A stretch of 64,000 nt of DNA from Anniella stebbinsi (Eukaryota > Chordata > Lepidosauria > Squamata > Anniellidae). Of this stretch, positions 12,295 through 22,521 are shown piece after piece. The position numbers and the translations under genes are program-made. Below the pieces are notes generated by a model. That model searched no databases, was not told the DNA's origin, and saw nothing but the letters and a program-made list of their open reading frames with translations. Positions within the stretch are counted from its first letter, which is position 1. Every line of letters begins with the position of its first letter. The stretch covers positions 28,710,001-28,774,000 of the forward strand of contig JARDYH010000004.1 of assembly GCA_029215795.1 (NCBI GenBank), written 5' to 3'.

Positions 12295-12495
12295 GAGAAA
12301 TGATTCCGGATTAAGACTGCAGCAGGCAGGGAAGGGGAGTCTGACCCTTTCCTGCAGTTTTGATGAAAACTTGCTTCTCTGAAGCTGCTATTTGCATTGA
12401 GAGAAAAGCTTCCATTGGTGCCAATACAAATAGTTTCAGGGGTGTGGCTTTCATCAGGACTGCAGCAGGGGAAGAAAAAGTTAAGCCCCCTTCTC
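12295..12495. repeat. Dispersed repeat shared with about 19410..19545
   Basis: Both loci carry AACTTCCATTGGCACCAAT-type text (here AAGCTTCCATTGGTGCCAAT), with GCGGAGAAATGAAA / TTGAGAGAAAAGC flanks and purine-rich AGGGGAGT blocks. Confidence 0.45.
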
Positions 12496-13296
12496 ACCTA
12501 CTGAAATATTGATCATTATCAGCCCTCACAATGGCTGCTATTTGGATTTTTAAAATCGTAGTAGTTTAACATCATGTCTACTTTGGCCCTAAGTCACCTT
12601 TCACGCTGAGTTCACGCACGGAAGTTCATCACTACATGTGGCCGCAACATCAAATAACAATGCATATGTTTGGAACAGCCATCACAGATCAAATGCTGCA
12701 CACACAGCTTTCAGAGCATTTCACATCTCACAGGAAGAAACTCAAGGAAGGCTAAAAGCAGAGGAGTGTTTTAAAAAATACAATGTCTTTCTTTTTCTCC
12801 AAGGAGCTCAGAGAACTATGCTTTTCAAAGGAGACAGTTCATATGTTTATCTGGGAGTCACTGAGAGATGACATCAAGTGATGCGCACACATGTGCAATT
12901 CAGGTTCTCTTCCTTGTCTATAGAGACACACACAGGAATAGCAGCAAGATTTTACAGGGTTGACTCTATGGTTAAGCACAGTGAGAAGGCCGCTGCAAAT
13001 GCTGGGTGGGGGGGTGGAGAGGGGGGTGAGGTGTTGGAGGACAGAACTGTGCACACCACACAACCTACTCTGCACGCCTTAAGCTAGCCTGCTGCTTTCA
13101 GGTGCGGCGATGTGGTCTTGTCACTGCTGTTGAAATATGATTCAACCTGGTCAACTCCTGTACATGAACGCAGAGGCGCCATCATATACTTCACTTCGGG
13201 CAACAGAATGTCTTGGGCCCTCCCTGACAGAACACATGGCAGGGAAGAAGCAATGCTGAGAAAATCACCCCAACCTCCCAATCAATAAAAAGGAAA
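12496..13296. other. Intergenic, no gene seen
   Basis: Contains a G-rich patch at about 13005-13035. Short frames on both strands, none recognisable. Confidence 0.5.
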
Positions 13297-13304
13297 ACCA
13301 AAGT

Positions 13305-13614
13305 TAGGCTGACTATATGAAAAGGAGGACAGGACTCATGTAACTTTAACAGTTGTAGAGAAAAGGGAATTTCAGCCAGTGTCATTTGTATGCAATTAGT
13401 TCCTGGTGAAATTCCCTCTTCATCACACCAGTTAAAGTTGCAGGGGCCCTGCCTTCTTTTGTATATGGTCACTCTAATATAGCGCCTGTAACTTTAACTG
13501 TTGTGATGAAGAGAGAATTTCACCAGGTACTAATTGCATGCCAGCTGAAATTCCCTTTCTCTACAACTGTTAAAGTTACATGCGCCCTGTCCTCCTTTTC
13601 ATATGGTCACCCTA
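13305..13614. mobile_element. hAT-type inverted-dimer MITE, copy 4
   Basis: A 310-bp element with ends TAGGCTGACTATATG / CATATGGTCACCCTA and a perfect 8-bp duplication ACCAAAGT at 13297-13304 and 13615-13622. Confidence 0.92.
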
Positions 13615-14011
13615 ACCAAAGTCCAATGCGTTTTCATTTTGAAACTCTTCCTTGGGGGCCTTGCAAAGAGAACCATCTTGAATCTTTTTTCCAGTGGAAG
13701 TCAAAATGCATCAGGCTCTTTTCAAGTTTGCTGTTACCCATGAGATTTTTCTCCTTCAGGAGGACCAACTTGAAGCTTGCCTCATTTGCCTTGTCAAACT
13801 AATAGCTGATCCAAGGAGCTTCTGTGACAAACACAGCAGTTCCTACGTCCCAGAATGAAGACTCTACGCTACGGGGACAATGCAGTCACAATGCTGAGTC
13901 TCCTCAGCTGCCGGTGCCAAAGGATTCCACTTCTTTTGGACATTTAAACAAACCCCAACAAGTTAAATGCAAAGGAAAATTAACTTCATGCGTAATCTGG
14001 CTCTCCATTTA

Positions 14012-14135
14012 GACCTGTGGCCCTCTAGATGTTGGACCACAAGTTCTATCACTCCTGACCACTGGCCATGCTGGCTGGGTCTGATGGGGCTTGGAGTTCA
14101 GCAATATCTGGAGGGCCACAGGCTCCCCTGCCCTG
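14012..14135. mobile_element. Foldback element (same family), diverged
   Basis: CTGTGGCCCTCTAGATGTTG, CCTGACCACTGGCCATGCTG at left and TGATGGGGCTTGGAGTTCAG, GGAGGGCCACAGG at right. Confidence 0.75.
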
Positions 14136-14221
14136 GTTTAGGGAATAAGCACTGTAGTGATTCTACTACCACAGTGTGGGGGTGCCTTCGAAGATTGTTC
14201 AGGAACTTCAGCTAGTCCAGA

Positions 14222-14354
14222 ATTTTTAATATATGCAAGTTGTCTTTTCTGCTGTTTTAGAACTTGTCTTTTGTGATTTTATTGTTTTTCCCCTTGTAAC
14301 CATGCCTGGAAATAAGTATTGAATGGCAGTATAAAAATCCAGAAAATAAATAAA
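14222..14354 (+). mobile_element. L2-like LINE 3' tail
   Basis: A T-rich UTR, then GAATGGCAGTATAAAAATCC and AAAATAAATAAATGAAA. Confidence 0.7.
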
Positions 14355-14939
14355 TGAAAACAGATATTGCTGTTATTTTATTTGAGCATTAGGAATGTTT
14401 GTGAACATTCCATAGCATCATATAAGCTCTGTCAAAGGCTAGAGCTGTGATGGCATCCTTGCCGCACCAGCAACCTAACTAGTGATTAGAGACAGCTCAC
14501 ATTCAGGAAGATAATTGCTAGTCAGAGTATACTTCAGTTATTGATATTTAAAAAAAGTTATTTTGATTTTATTTCAAAAATGGGCAATTTACTTTTTTGA
14601 CAAATCCACATACTATCCTTTTTAAATTCACCATTCATATCACTTTGTTAGTGGTAAGTGCCCTAAAATGGTATCCAAATTAAACTCCCTGAGTTTGGTA
14701 ATAACACAGAAGTAATTTTAAATAGCTTTCATTTGTCAGAATTTTCATGGGCATGAATAGAAATGTGTCACAAGGATCCCTGCATGCTGAGAGCCTCCCA
14801 ATCCAAATACTTTTAAATTTTGTTAACAAAAAGCCTCCCCACCAACCCCCACCAACAACCCAGCACCCACATGCAGCCTTAACCATGCACATCTGCAGGT
14901 CTTTAATTCACTGTATTTCTACTTCTGTCCACCTATAAA
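14355..14939. other. Intergenic, no gene seen
   Basis: Only a CCCCACCAA-rich patch at about 14830-14870 stands out. Confidence 0.5.
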
Positions 14940-15033
14940 CCAGCTTTCCCCAACCTGGTGCCTTCCAGATATTTTGGATGTCAACTCCCATCAGCCAACA
15001 TGGACAATGGTCAGGAATGCTGGGAGTTGCCCT
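14940..15033. mobile_element. Foldback element (same family), 3' arm lost
   Basis: CAGCTTTCCCCAACCTGGTG, CCTTCCAGATATTTTGGATG and TCAACTCCCATCAGCCAACA, then GGAATGCTGGGAGTTGCC. Confidence 0.78.
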
Positions 15034-15843
15034 AAACAAATAGAGATTGACCCATGCAGTCATCTTTTTTCCGTTGATGCAAGCATTTTCCTGTGTGTGG
15101 ACTGCAGAGGGGTGAGCTACTTGTGCTTGTTCATGAGAGTGCCATCTTGGAGCTCAAAGCGTCCACTCTCAAGGAGAGGAAACAAAACATTTTTCATCCT
15201 TATAAAGGAGAGGAATGGCTTCAGCTTTCTGAACTCTCGTGCTTGGCCTAATCGTTTCTCACTCACTCTCCTTGGTTTGGGATGGCTCCGGGATCATTAG
15301 ATCAGCCTGCGGCCATCAATATTGCAGCTTAATGCGAGTTTTGGCAACTCGGGCCGAGGGAGCTTAAATTCCTTTTGACTTTTCTCACCTCTTCCCTCTT
15401 CTTAGCACTCACAGCTCTCAGAGGCAAACACATTAGTTGCCTGTACATGACGCCTGCTGATTTTAAGAGGATATTGACTGGAATCCCCTAGGATTCCCCA
15501 CCCCCACCTTACAATTAAAAGGTAGATAGTGAGGTCTTAGACGGTGCATTTGACCATCTTGCAGGCAGTCAAAAGCACAGGGCCGCCTTTGTGCCTGTGA
15601 CCGGTTAGGTTGGTCGGACAAGTCAGGTAACCACAGCAAGGGTAAAAGAAGCAGGGGATTTGAACTGCAGCAAAGCAGCCTGGGCTTGAAGATGAGGGGA
15701 TACTGAATCCTAAATATCTAATTTTAGAAACCATTCCTAAATGTAAGAATTGATGGGCAACAGAAGAAGGTAGTTATGCAAAAAAATTTTTAAAAAAAGA
15801 ATGACTGTGAAGACTAGTCTAGAGCAAGTCTATTCTCCAGGCC
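15034..15843. other. Intergenic, no gene seen
   Basis: No transposon that I recognise. The stretch 15300-15400 has a mixed composition unlike the repeats and could be conserved non-coding DNA, but nothing in the sequence proves it. Confidence 0.4.
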
Positions 15844-16140
15844 AGTTTCCCCCAACCTGGTGCCCTCCAGTTGTGCTGGACTACAACTCCCAGCATCCCC
15901 TGGCCAGCTGAGGAAAGGAACCATAGCTCAGTTGAAGAGCACCTGCTTTGCATGCAGAATGTGCCCAGTTCAATTCCTGGCAATTCTAGGTAGGGAGAGG
16001 AAGGAAACCTGCTTGAAACCCTGAAGAGTCAGTTTTGACAACAGATGGACCAACGGTCTGGCAGACTAAAATGCAGCTTCCAATGTGCCTATGAGTTGTA
16101 GTCCAACACACCTGGAGAGCACCAGGTTGGGGAAGGATGC
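15844..16140. mobile_element. Foldback element (CCAACCTGGTGCCCTCCAG ends) split by a SINE
   Basis: The left arm (15844..15914) reads CCCCAACCTGGTGCCCTCCA then GGACTACAACTCCCAGCATC. The right arm (16111..16140) is its complement (GAGTTGTAGTCCAACACACC, GCACCAGGTTGGGGAAGG). This is the most frequent foldback family in the window. Confidence 0.8.
15915..16110 (+). mobile_element. tRNA-derived SINE inserted in a foldback element
   Basis: The A-box-like CATAGCTCAGTTGAAGAG, B box CCAGTTCAATTCCTGG and body block GAAACCCTGAAGAGTC are clear, ending near GCAGCTTCCAATGTGCC. It sits inside the foldback element 15844..16140, whose two arms continue on either side. Confidence 0.82.
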
Positions 16141-16746
16141 TCAAGGCAGTGACTGCTCAAGCTCTGAAATAAAATAGGAACTATTTAGCAGTAAGGGCCT
16201 CAAAATCATGAAACAGCAACGTTCAGGCAAACCATTATGTACAAATATGTGCATTCACATATACAATTTCAAAGAGAAAGATAATGTTCTAAGTGCCCTT
16301 TTACACAGGGCTTATATTGTACAATCAAGTGTGGTTGTTCACAGACGTTTGGGGGTCCTTTACATGATGTCATTAACCTCCAGGGCCCTTCCTGTGTTTT
16401 ATGATTTTTATCCCACTTTCAAAAAGATTGGCAATAAAGGGTGTTATTCTGATCGATCAGCTGTGTGAAATGCCAGCATTGTGCTATAATTCAGCTACCA
16501 GTTAGCACTGTGTAATGGAACTGCATGAGAAGCGAGTGAGGTCATGCTTGCTGGCCCCACCCCCTCTACCACATTCCTACTGCCATGACCTATGATCCTC
16601 TGTGTTGAAGGGTGAAGGTCTATAGCAGGGAGTCTGCTGTATGTATGTAGGTGTTTCACATGATTTAGAACCCAGAGCAATGGGAGACATGATGGACGGG
16701 GGCAAGGCCCTGTTCTCTCCTGATTTGTGTGAGGCCTAGAAGGTCT

Positions 16747-16854
16747 GAACAGGGCTTATGTCTAGGACCAGTCAGAAACAGGACTTATGTGTAGGCTCAA
16801 TCAACAAGGCTTATGTATAGGCTCAATGAACAGGGTTTATGTCTAGGCTCAATC
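16747..16854. repeat. Minisatellite, four units of 26-28 bp
   Basis: Four consecutive copies of a unit like AACAGGGCTTATGTCTAGGC plus TCAATC are visible, each differing by a few bases (GACTTATGTGTAGG, GGCTTATGTATAGG, GGTTTATGTCTAGG). Confidence 0.88.
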
Positions 16855-17367
16855 AATGAATACAGCAGAAAGGGCCAGAGGAGGAAAGGAGGAGCATTAT
16901 AGCTCCTCTGGTAACTGACTGCAAGTTCTTAGGGCAGTCCACCTTATTGGGATAGAATTAGGAGAGATCCTGAAAACGGGGACAGGATTCAGGATTGGGA
17001 GGTATTTGGAGTCTAAAGGGGGCCAATAGTTTAAGGCACTTCTGTTAAGGAATGAAAACTACCTGGCTCTTCCAGAATTGATTAAAAGCACAAAACAATG
17101 CATGCTCTGTATACTGTCCACAGATAATCTAAACAACCTAATCCACACCACACATTTATACCCAGTTGCCCTGATCTAGGGTAATGGGAGTAAAAGCAGG
17201 AGACCGTGTGCCTGCGGCTTTGCTTGGGGACAACCCTCTTTCCCCTAACTATGCTCAACAATGCTAGCATCTTCTCTATTTCCACAGCCTTGAAAGTATG
17301 TTCATAAGATATTACCCCACAAAAACTATTGCCACCTGGACAACCTATTTTAGTAATTTGTAGCACA

Positions 17368-17408
<41 letters not shown>

Positions 17409-18296
17409 AACTAACTTTTCCAGTTTACAAAAGCATTTCTGCCCCGTTGCCTAGAGACAATTCTTAATTGCTATGGGCAACAAGACAAGTGGCTGTTTTA
17501 TAAGCCTGCTTTTGTACAGGTAAGGGATTCTCCTATCGTGGATCACCGTTGCTTAACTGGGGGCAAATAGCACACGGTTGTAATTAAAATTCTCCTAGTT
17601 ATTCCAGGTCACATTACTGCCATTCTCTTTTTGATTTTGAGAGGCAATTGATTCTGACGTGCTTGCAAGGAATCAGCACCAGGGAGAACTCTGGTTACAT
17701 TGAAGGCAATCAGCATAGATGTGATGCTCTAAGGAGAAACTGGTACTGACACAATGAGGGTGCAACTGGACATGATGCAGGAGATACGTAATGAGCACCT
17801 CCCACTTAAAAATAAAGTTGCCAGAACGGCCCCTGAATCAGACTGGGCTGTAGTGTAAAAATCAGCCCTCCCCTGTAGCTATCACGCGTCCCATGAGGGA
17901 AGGTATCATGTGGTACCCATACTATTAGAGTGAACTGACAGTGGAGAAGATTTGTACTAATCTCATTAGGGCTATGTTAATGGGTAATTTAAAAAGGCAT
18001 CCACCATCTTGCCAGCTTTGGTATCCTTGAACAGAAACGGCATGTGCTTCCACATAAGGCTTTTACGGTACCATTGCTCAGCTTAAATCCTGGATGTTTT
18101 GGGGAGACAGTTCCAGATAACTTCTAGTCATAACCCACCCATGTCCTCTCATCTCTTCCTCCATCTTTTTCCTTAATGCAGAAAACCCATTGAGAAGAAC
18201 AAGGCAGAACAGTCTGCATATTGCCTTCCAATTGCTAGCACTAGAGACCCTCCAATTGGAAGCACCCTATCTTAGCACTGTAGATCAATAAGCCTT
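16855..18296. other. Intergenic, no gene seen
   Basis: Single-copy looking apart from the GA repeat at 17372. Confidence 0.55.
17372..17405. repeat. (GA)n microsatellite
   Basis: About 17 uninterrupted GA units. Confidence 0.95.
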
Positions 18297-18416
18297 GCCT
18301 AACCTGGCGCCCTCCAGATGTGTTGGACTACAACTCCCAGTATCTCTAACCAGGCATACTTCCAACGGGATGCTGGTATTTGTACTACATCTTGAGGGAA
18401 CCAGATTGGGCAAAGT
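18297..18416. mobile_element. Foldback element (CCAACCTGGTGCCCTCCAG family)
   Basis: CCTAACCTGGCGCCCTCCAG, GTTGGACTACAACTCCCAGT at left; GGTATTTGTACTACATCTTG and GGAACCAGATTGGGCAAAG at right. Confidence 0.8.
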
Positions 18417-18636
18417 GGAGTTAGAGACTTCATGGCTATCCCTCATCTTCCCCCTTCTCCAGAAGTACACTGGGAAAGATGCATGGCATGCCTACTGCAA
18501 TTAGCTTCTCTGCAAAAAAGAACATATCCTTTACATAATGTCCATACTGGCAAAGGAAGTAGAGTTCCTTTCAAACAGCAGACCAATAGGCGGCCTTAGA
18601 AATAGCCTCTGTAAACCATTGTGTAGCAATTTCTGT

Positions 18637-18883
18637 TAGGGCTGTGCACGGATCTAATTGGTTAGAGTGCCGCATTTGCCTGTCGTGGCGGGTGATGTCA
18701 TCACCTGATGTGAGTGGGAAATGCGGCGGCACACAGCGAGGAGAGATGATGACGGCAGGACGATGCAGAGGAGGCAGCAGGTAAGCAGGGAGGATGGGGG
18801 GAGGGAAGAGAGAGCGGGGAGAGTGGGAGTGCTGTGCACGGATCCGGATCCGAGTTGGATCGGGGGGTCTGTGTACAGCCCTA
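18637..18883. mobile_element. hAT-type MITE with perfect target duplication and splice-donor module
   Basis: A 247-bp element with ends TAGGGCTGTGCACGGAT / GTGTACAGCCCTA and a perfect 8-bp duplication ATTTCTGT at 18629-18636 and 18884-18891. The GC-rich body contains several ATGs and a strong donor-like CAG|GTAAGC at about 18778-18786. A related, truncated copy lies at 5218..5473. Confidence 0.92.
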
Positions 18884-18895
18884 ATTTCTGTGCTC

Positions 18896-19067
18896 TAGAG
18901 TGACCAGATGCAAAAGAGGGCAGGGCTCCTGCAGCTTTAACTGTTGTGATGAAGAGGGAATTTCACCAGGCGCTGCATGCATAGACATGACACCTGCTGA
19001 AATTCCCTTTTCTATGCAACTGTTAAAGATACAGGATCCCTGTCCTCCTCTCCATATGGCCACCCTA
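18896..19067. mobile_element. Single-unit form of the TAGGGTGACC MITE
   Basis: A 172-bp element with its own inverted ends (TAGAGTGACCAGATG / CATATGGCCACCCTA), equal to the right half of the 310-bp copies. No target duplication is visible. It starts 12 bases after the neighbouring MITE at 18637..18883. Confidence 0.82.
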
Positions 19068-19808
19068 AGATAATAAATTAAATAAATGATTGTTGCTGCT
19101 ACTGCGTTTGGGAAGCCTTAGAAAGTGGCATCTGAAATGTATCCCTGTCCTCAACTTCCACTCCCATCAAAGTGTCAATTGATGGGAAGAGGTGGAAGCA
19201 GGGGGTGTTGCTAAGGCTCCTAAAAGATTCACAGCCCAGACCCATAGGACACAAATCTGCATTTGTATCAAGATATGCAAATTTAGAAATAATGACTAGG
19301 ATTTTAATTGTTTTTGCAGGAGACAAAACAAGTCAATTTCTCAGCCAAATAATTTCAAATAAAATAAATTCCTCAGGGGAAGATTTTTTTTGGGGGGTTA
19401 CAGAATGTGGGAAGGGGAGATTTAATCCTTCCGTCTCCTCTCCAATCTCCAGTTGCCCTTGAAAATCACCCCCTGCATGACATCTAAGCGGAGAAATGAA
19501 AACTTCCATTGGCACCAATGAAGTTCACGACTCTGTGGAATACATCTGGGGCCATGGGAAGTAGATTTGGGGGCCCAGGCCTAGCAACACACCTGGGTTA
19601 GGGAGAAAAGAGGTTGTTTTTCCAGTACAGCACGGTGCTTTACGTTGTTGGGGAATTAATTTAGGGCCATTTCACACACAGCAAGAAACCTGTGTTGGTA
19701 AGCTAAAATACACTAAACATAGACCTGCATCCAATTCTAGCATTCTTGATGTGTGGATCTGTATGATATGCATACGTTCAAATACTACATTGTCAAATTC
19801 ACACTTAA
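19068..19808. other. Intergenic, no gene seen
   Basis: Holds part of the dispersed repeat at about 19410..19545. The rest is unassigned. Confidence 0.5.
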
Positions 19809-20300
19809 GACCATAAGAAGAGTGATGCTGGATCAGACCAAGGGTCTATCTAGTTCAGCATTCTGTTCACACTGGCCAACCAGCTGCCCATAGAAACACA
19901 TAAGCAGAATATGAGTGTAACAACACCCTCCCACCTATGTTCCCTAGCAACTGGTCCACGCAAGCATACCGCCTCTGATACTGGAGGTAGCACATAACCA
20001 TCAGAAGTAGTAGCCATTGATAGCCTTCTGCTCTATGAATTTTTCCAATCCCCTTCCAAAGCCATTGAAAGTGGTGGACATCACTACCTCTTGCTAATTC
20101 CATAGTTTAACTATGCGCTGAGCAAAGAAGTACTTCCTTATCCATCCTGAATCTCCCACCAATCAGCTTGATGGGATGACCCCATTGTGTTCTAGTATTA
20201 TGAGAGAGGGAGAAAAATGTCTCCGTATTCACTTTTTCCACACCATGTCTATCATATTTCCACTTACTCAGATTACGTTTTTCCATGTGCATGTAAATAT
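19809..20300 (-). mobile_element. CR1-superfamily LINE 3' end
   Basis: Minus-strand translation gives HGVEKVNTETFFSLSHNTRT ... PIKLIGGRFRMDKEVLLCSAHS, the RT C-terminal block, followed by the 3' UTR and the terminus ACCATAAGAAGAGTGATGCT (as + strand). It is about 490 bp, 5'-truncated, with no intact frame. Confidence 0.82.
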
Positions 20301-20309
20301 GTTATGCAG

Positions 20310-20443
20310 AGATCTGGAACATGTGAACCTCCAGATGTGGTTGGGAGTGCAACTTCCATCATCCTTCACCATTGACTATGCTGGCTGGAACTAATGGGGA
20401 TTGCAAACCAACATGTGGAAGGCCACACATTCTCCACCCCTAA
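20310..20443. mobile_element. Foldback element (same family), diverged
   Basis: GAACCTCCAGATGTGGTTGG, GACTATGCTGGCTGGAACTA, GCAAACCAACATGTGGAAGG then a poor right end. Confidence 0.68.
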
Positions 20444-20599
20444 TGTAATGTGTGACCATCGGTAAGAAAAATAAAACTAATGCATACCACTTCAGAGACA
20501 TGTAATGCTTAACAAAGGGTGCTTGTTTCGTTGGAAGATATGGTGGTGATGTAACAACAGGCAAGAGATATTATAAATAATAAAAGGTGTTATAGGAGG

Positions 20600-21051
20600 C
20601 ACTCTGTTTTATGCCACGTCGCAAAGAGGCTTAGGGTCTCTCTTTACGGCTCCAGGTTGGTGCCGCCTCCCTCCTCAACCCCGCACATTTCTTCTCCCAG
20701 GGCAGTGTCAGGTAATCCCGAGGCTGAGGAGGGAGTGCAGGGTTTCTGGGTGGCCATCCGTGTTCCGGAGCCACCCACGCACCCTTCCTGGTGGAAGCCA
20801 ACCAATCTCTGGCCGCTTCCACCAGGCTCCACCGCTGGGTTGGCCCTGGATTGGCCCTGGAACGACATGGCAGAAGCGCCATGCTGCCATTGCTCCCTTT
20901 GAAAAAGTCGGGGTAAATTCCTGACTTTTTCAAATCAGAGCATTGCGGGGAAACCCCATGGTGGCTGCGAACCTGCGCTCACGTCATCAAACTGATGGTG
21001 CGCAGATCCACAGCCACCGTGTGGCTTACCCCACGTGTAGACAGCCCCTTA
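20600..21051. repeat. GC-rich DNA-transposon-like block
   Basis: A CpG-containing block ends CCCCACGTGTAGACAGCCCC, similar in style to the TCTACAC-terminated elements. A hairpin GAAAAAGTC / GACTTTTTC lies at about 20903-20931. The left end is not identified. Short open frames here (60-100 codons on both strands) follow from the GC content. Confidence 0.45.
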
Positions 21052-21329
21052 CCTGGCACCTACATTGTGATCTTTCCAGTGTCAGGTGAATACCTTTTTA
21101 TTTTCCCAGGCATTTTAATCTTGTCATCATGCTGGTTTAAACCTGTCTTTATATTTTAAATTGCTGCATTGTTGCTAAGTTTTATTTTGGTTATCTTTTA
21201 TTTTATACCACAATTTTAAACTTTTAATTTTTTATAATGTATTTTATTTTGTGGTTTTAATTGTTGTGAACCTCCCAGAGAGCTTTGGCTGTTACGCGGT
21301 AGATAAATGTTATAAATAAATAAATAAGT
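21052..21329 (+). mobile_element. L2-like LINE 3' end
   Basis: A T-rich 3' UTR leads to GAACCTCCCAGAGAGCTTTG, GCTGTTACGCGGTAGATAA and an (ATAA)n tail. Confidence 0.78.
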
Positions 21330-21602
21330 CAGGAAAGTAAATAGACATTTGGTCGGTTATATTTTAGTGGGTGCTAAAATAATAACTGAAGAAGTAATAA
21401 AAGCCCACTCTGAGGAACAGTACCGCAAAATGTGCAAATGAACTGCATTAATTAAGATGAGATCTTGTAATGCAAATGCTTTGGTGAATTTTGTGTAACG
21501 CTGGAAAAAACAATGAAGTTTTATTGGAATGAAAGGCATCCAAGAGTGAATGTACATAAATGGGTTTCGTTAGTGTTGGAAAGCTAGTGCTTATATGTCA
21601 AA

Positions 21603-21604
<2 letters not shown>

Positions 21605-21635
<31 letters not shown>
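21605..21635. repeat. (TG)n microsatellite
   Basis: About 15 uninterrupted TG units. Confidence 0.95.
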
Positions 21636-21636
<1 letters not shown>

Positions 21637-21679
21637 TACTACATTATACTTAAATTTATTTGAAACATATATGAAATCA

Positions 21680-21850
21680 AACCATTGGCCCACCTAGCTC
21701 AATATTATCAGTATGGACTTGAAAAGGCTCTCCAGCGTTTCAAACAAATGTCTTTCCCAACCCTTCCTGGAAATGGCAGGGACTGAAACTGGAACCTTCT
21801 GCATGCATAGATGTGCTCTATCACTGTGCTACATACCTTCCCCCAAAGAC
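21680..21850 (-). mobile_element. tRNA-derived SINE, reverse, diverged
   Basis: GGCCCACCTAGCTCAATATT, CTCTCCAGCGTTTCAAACA, CTGAAACTGGAACCTTCTGC and GATGTGCTCTATCACTGTGC are complements of the SINE body, B box and A box in the expected reverse order. Confidence 0.8.
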
Positions 21851-22052
21851 CACTCTGTATTAATGTCTACTCAGTGTGTACATGTCTACTCAGAAGTAAG
21901 CCCCATTATTGGGGGGCTGGGGGTTGGATTACTCCCCTTCCTGGTGGCTGCATCCATCCCCCACTGCCACTAGTGAAAATGACTGCAGAATCACTGGGAA
22001 TTTGGTGATGTCACAATAGTGGCCATAGTTGCAGGGAACCTAGTAGGGTCCT

Positions 22053-22521
22053 GTTGTGCTTCAGTTAAGGGATTAGCCAGGGAAGGGGAACAGCTGAGTC
22101 TGGGAGTGTTGGGCGAGTGGTGCTTCACAAGAACAGGCAGGGGCCAGCTGAAGGCCAATGCAGCTGACGCCAATTCCTAATTACCACACTCCCCATAAAA
22201 GACTGGCCAGCGCTCAGTAAGATCGCTAGAAGCAACTCTCATGTGTGGTGCCTTGCCTTCGTCATGTGTTTCCCAGCTCCCTGTTCTTGCCTGGACATAA
22301 CCTGATCCTGGACCATCCCCTGACCATTCTTCAGCACTTTCCTGAATCCTTTTTCTTGCCTGAACATATCATGACCTTTGGACCAGACCCTGACGACTCT
22401 TCAGCGCTTAGTGATTCCAGTATCGCTCAACTTGGCTTCGGACAGAAACTTCGGCTTTCGACCATGGACTGTTTTATGGATGCTTTTCTCTGGCTTATCA
22501 AGTTACACCGGTGATTTATGA
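22053..22521 (+). mobile_element. Possible LTR-like block with internal tandem duplication
   Basis: It starts TGTTGTGC, ends TTATGACA, and has a TATA-like CATAAAAGACTGG at about 22194. Within it, 22283..22350 and 22352..22410 are imperfect repeats of about 60-68 bp (TTCTTGCCTGGACATAACCT / TTCTTGCCTGAACATATCAT). No poly(A) signal, no target duplication. Confidence 0.35.

Noticed and set aside
20631..20933. Overlapping 60-100-codon frames on both strands
   Set aside because: They arise from a GC-rich transposon-like block with few stops in any frame.
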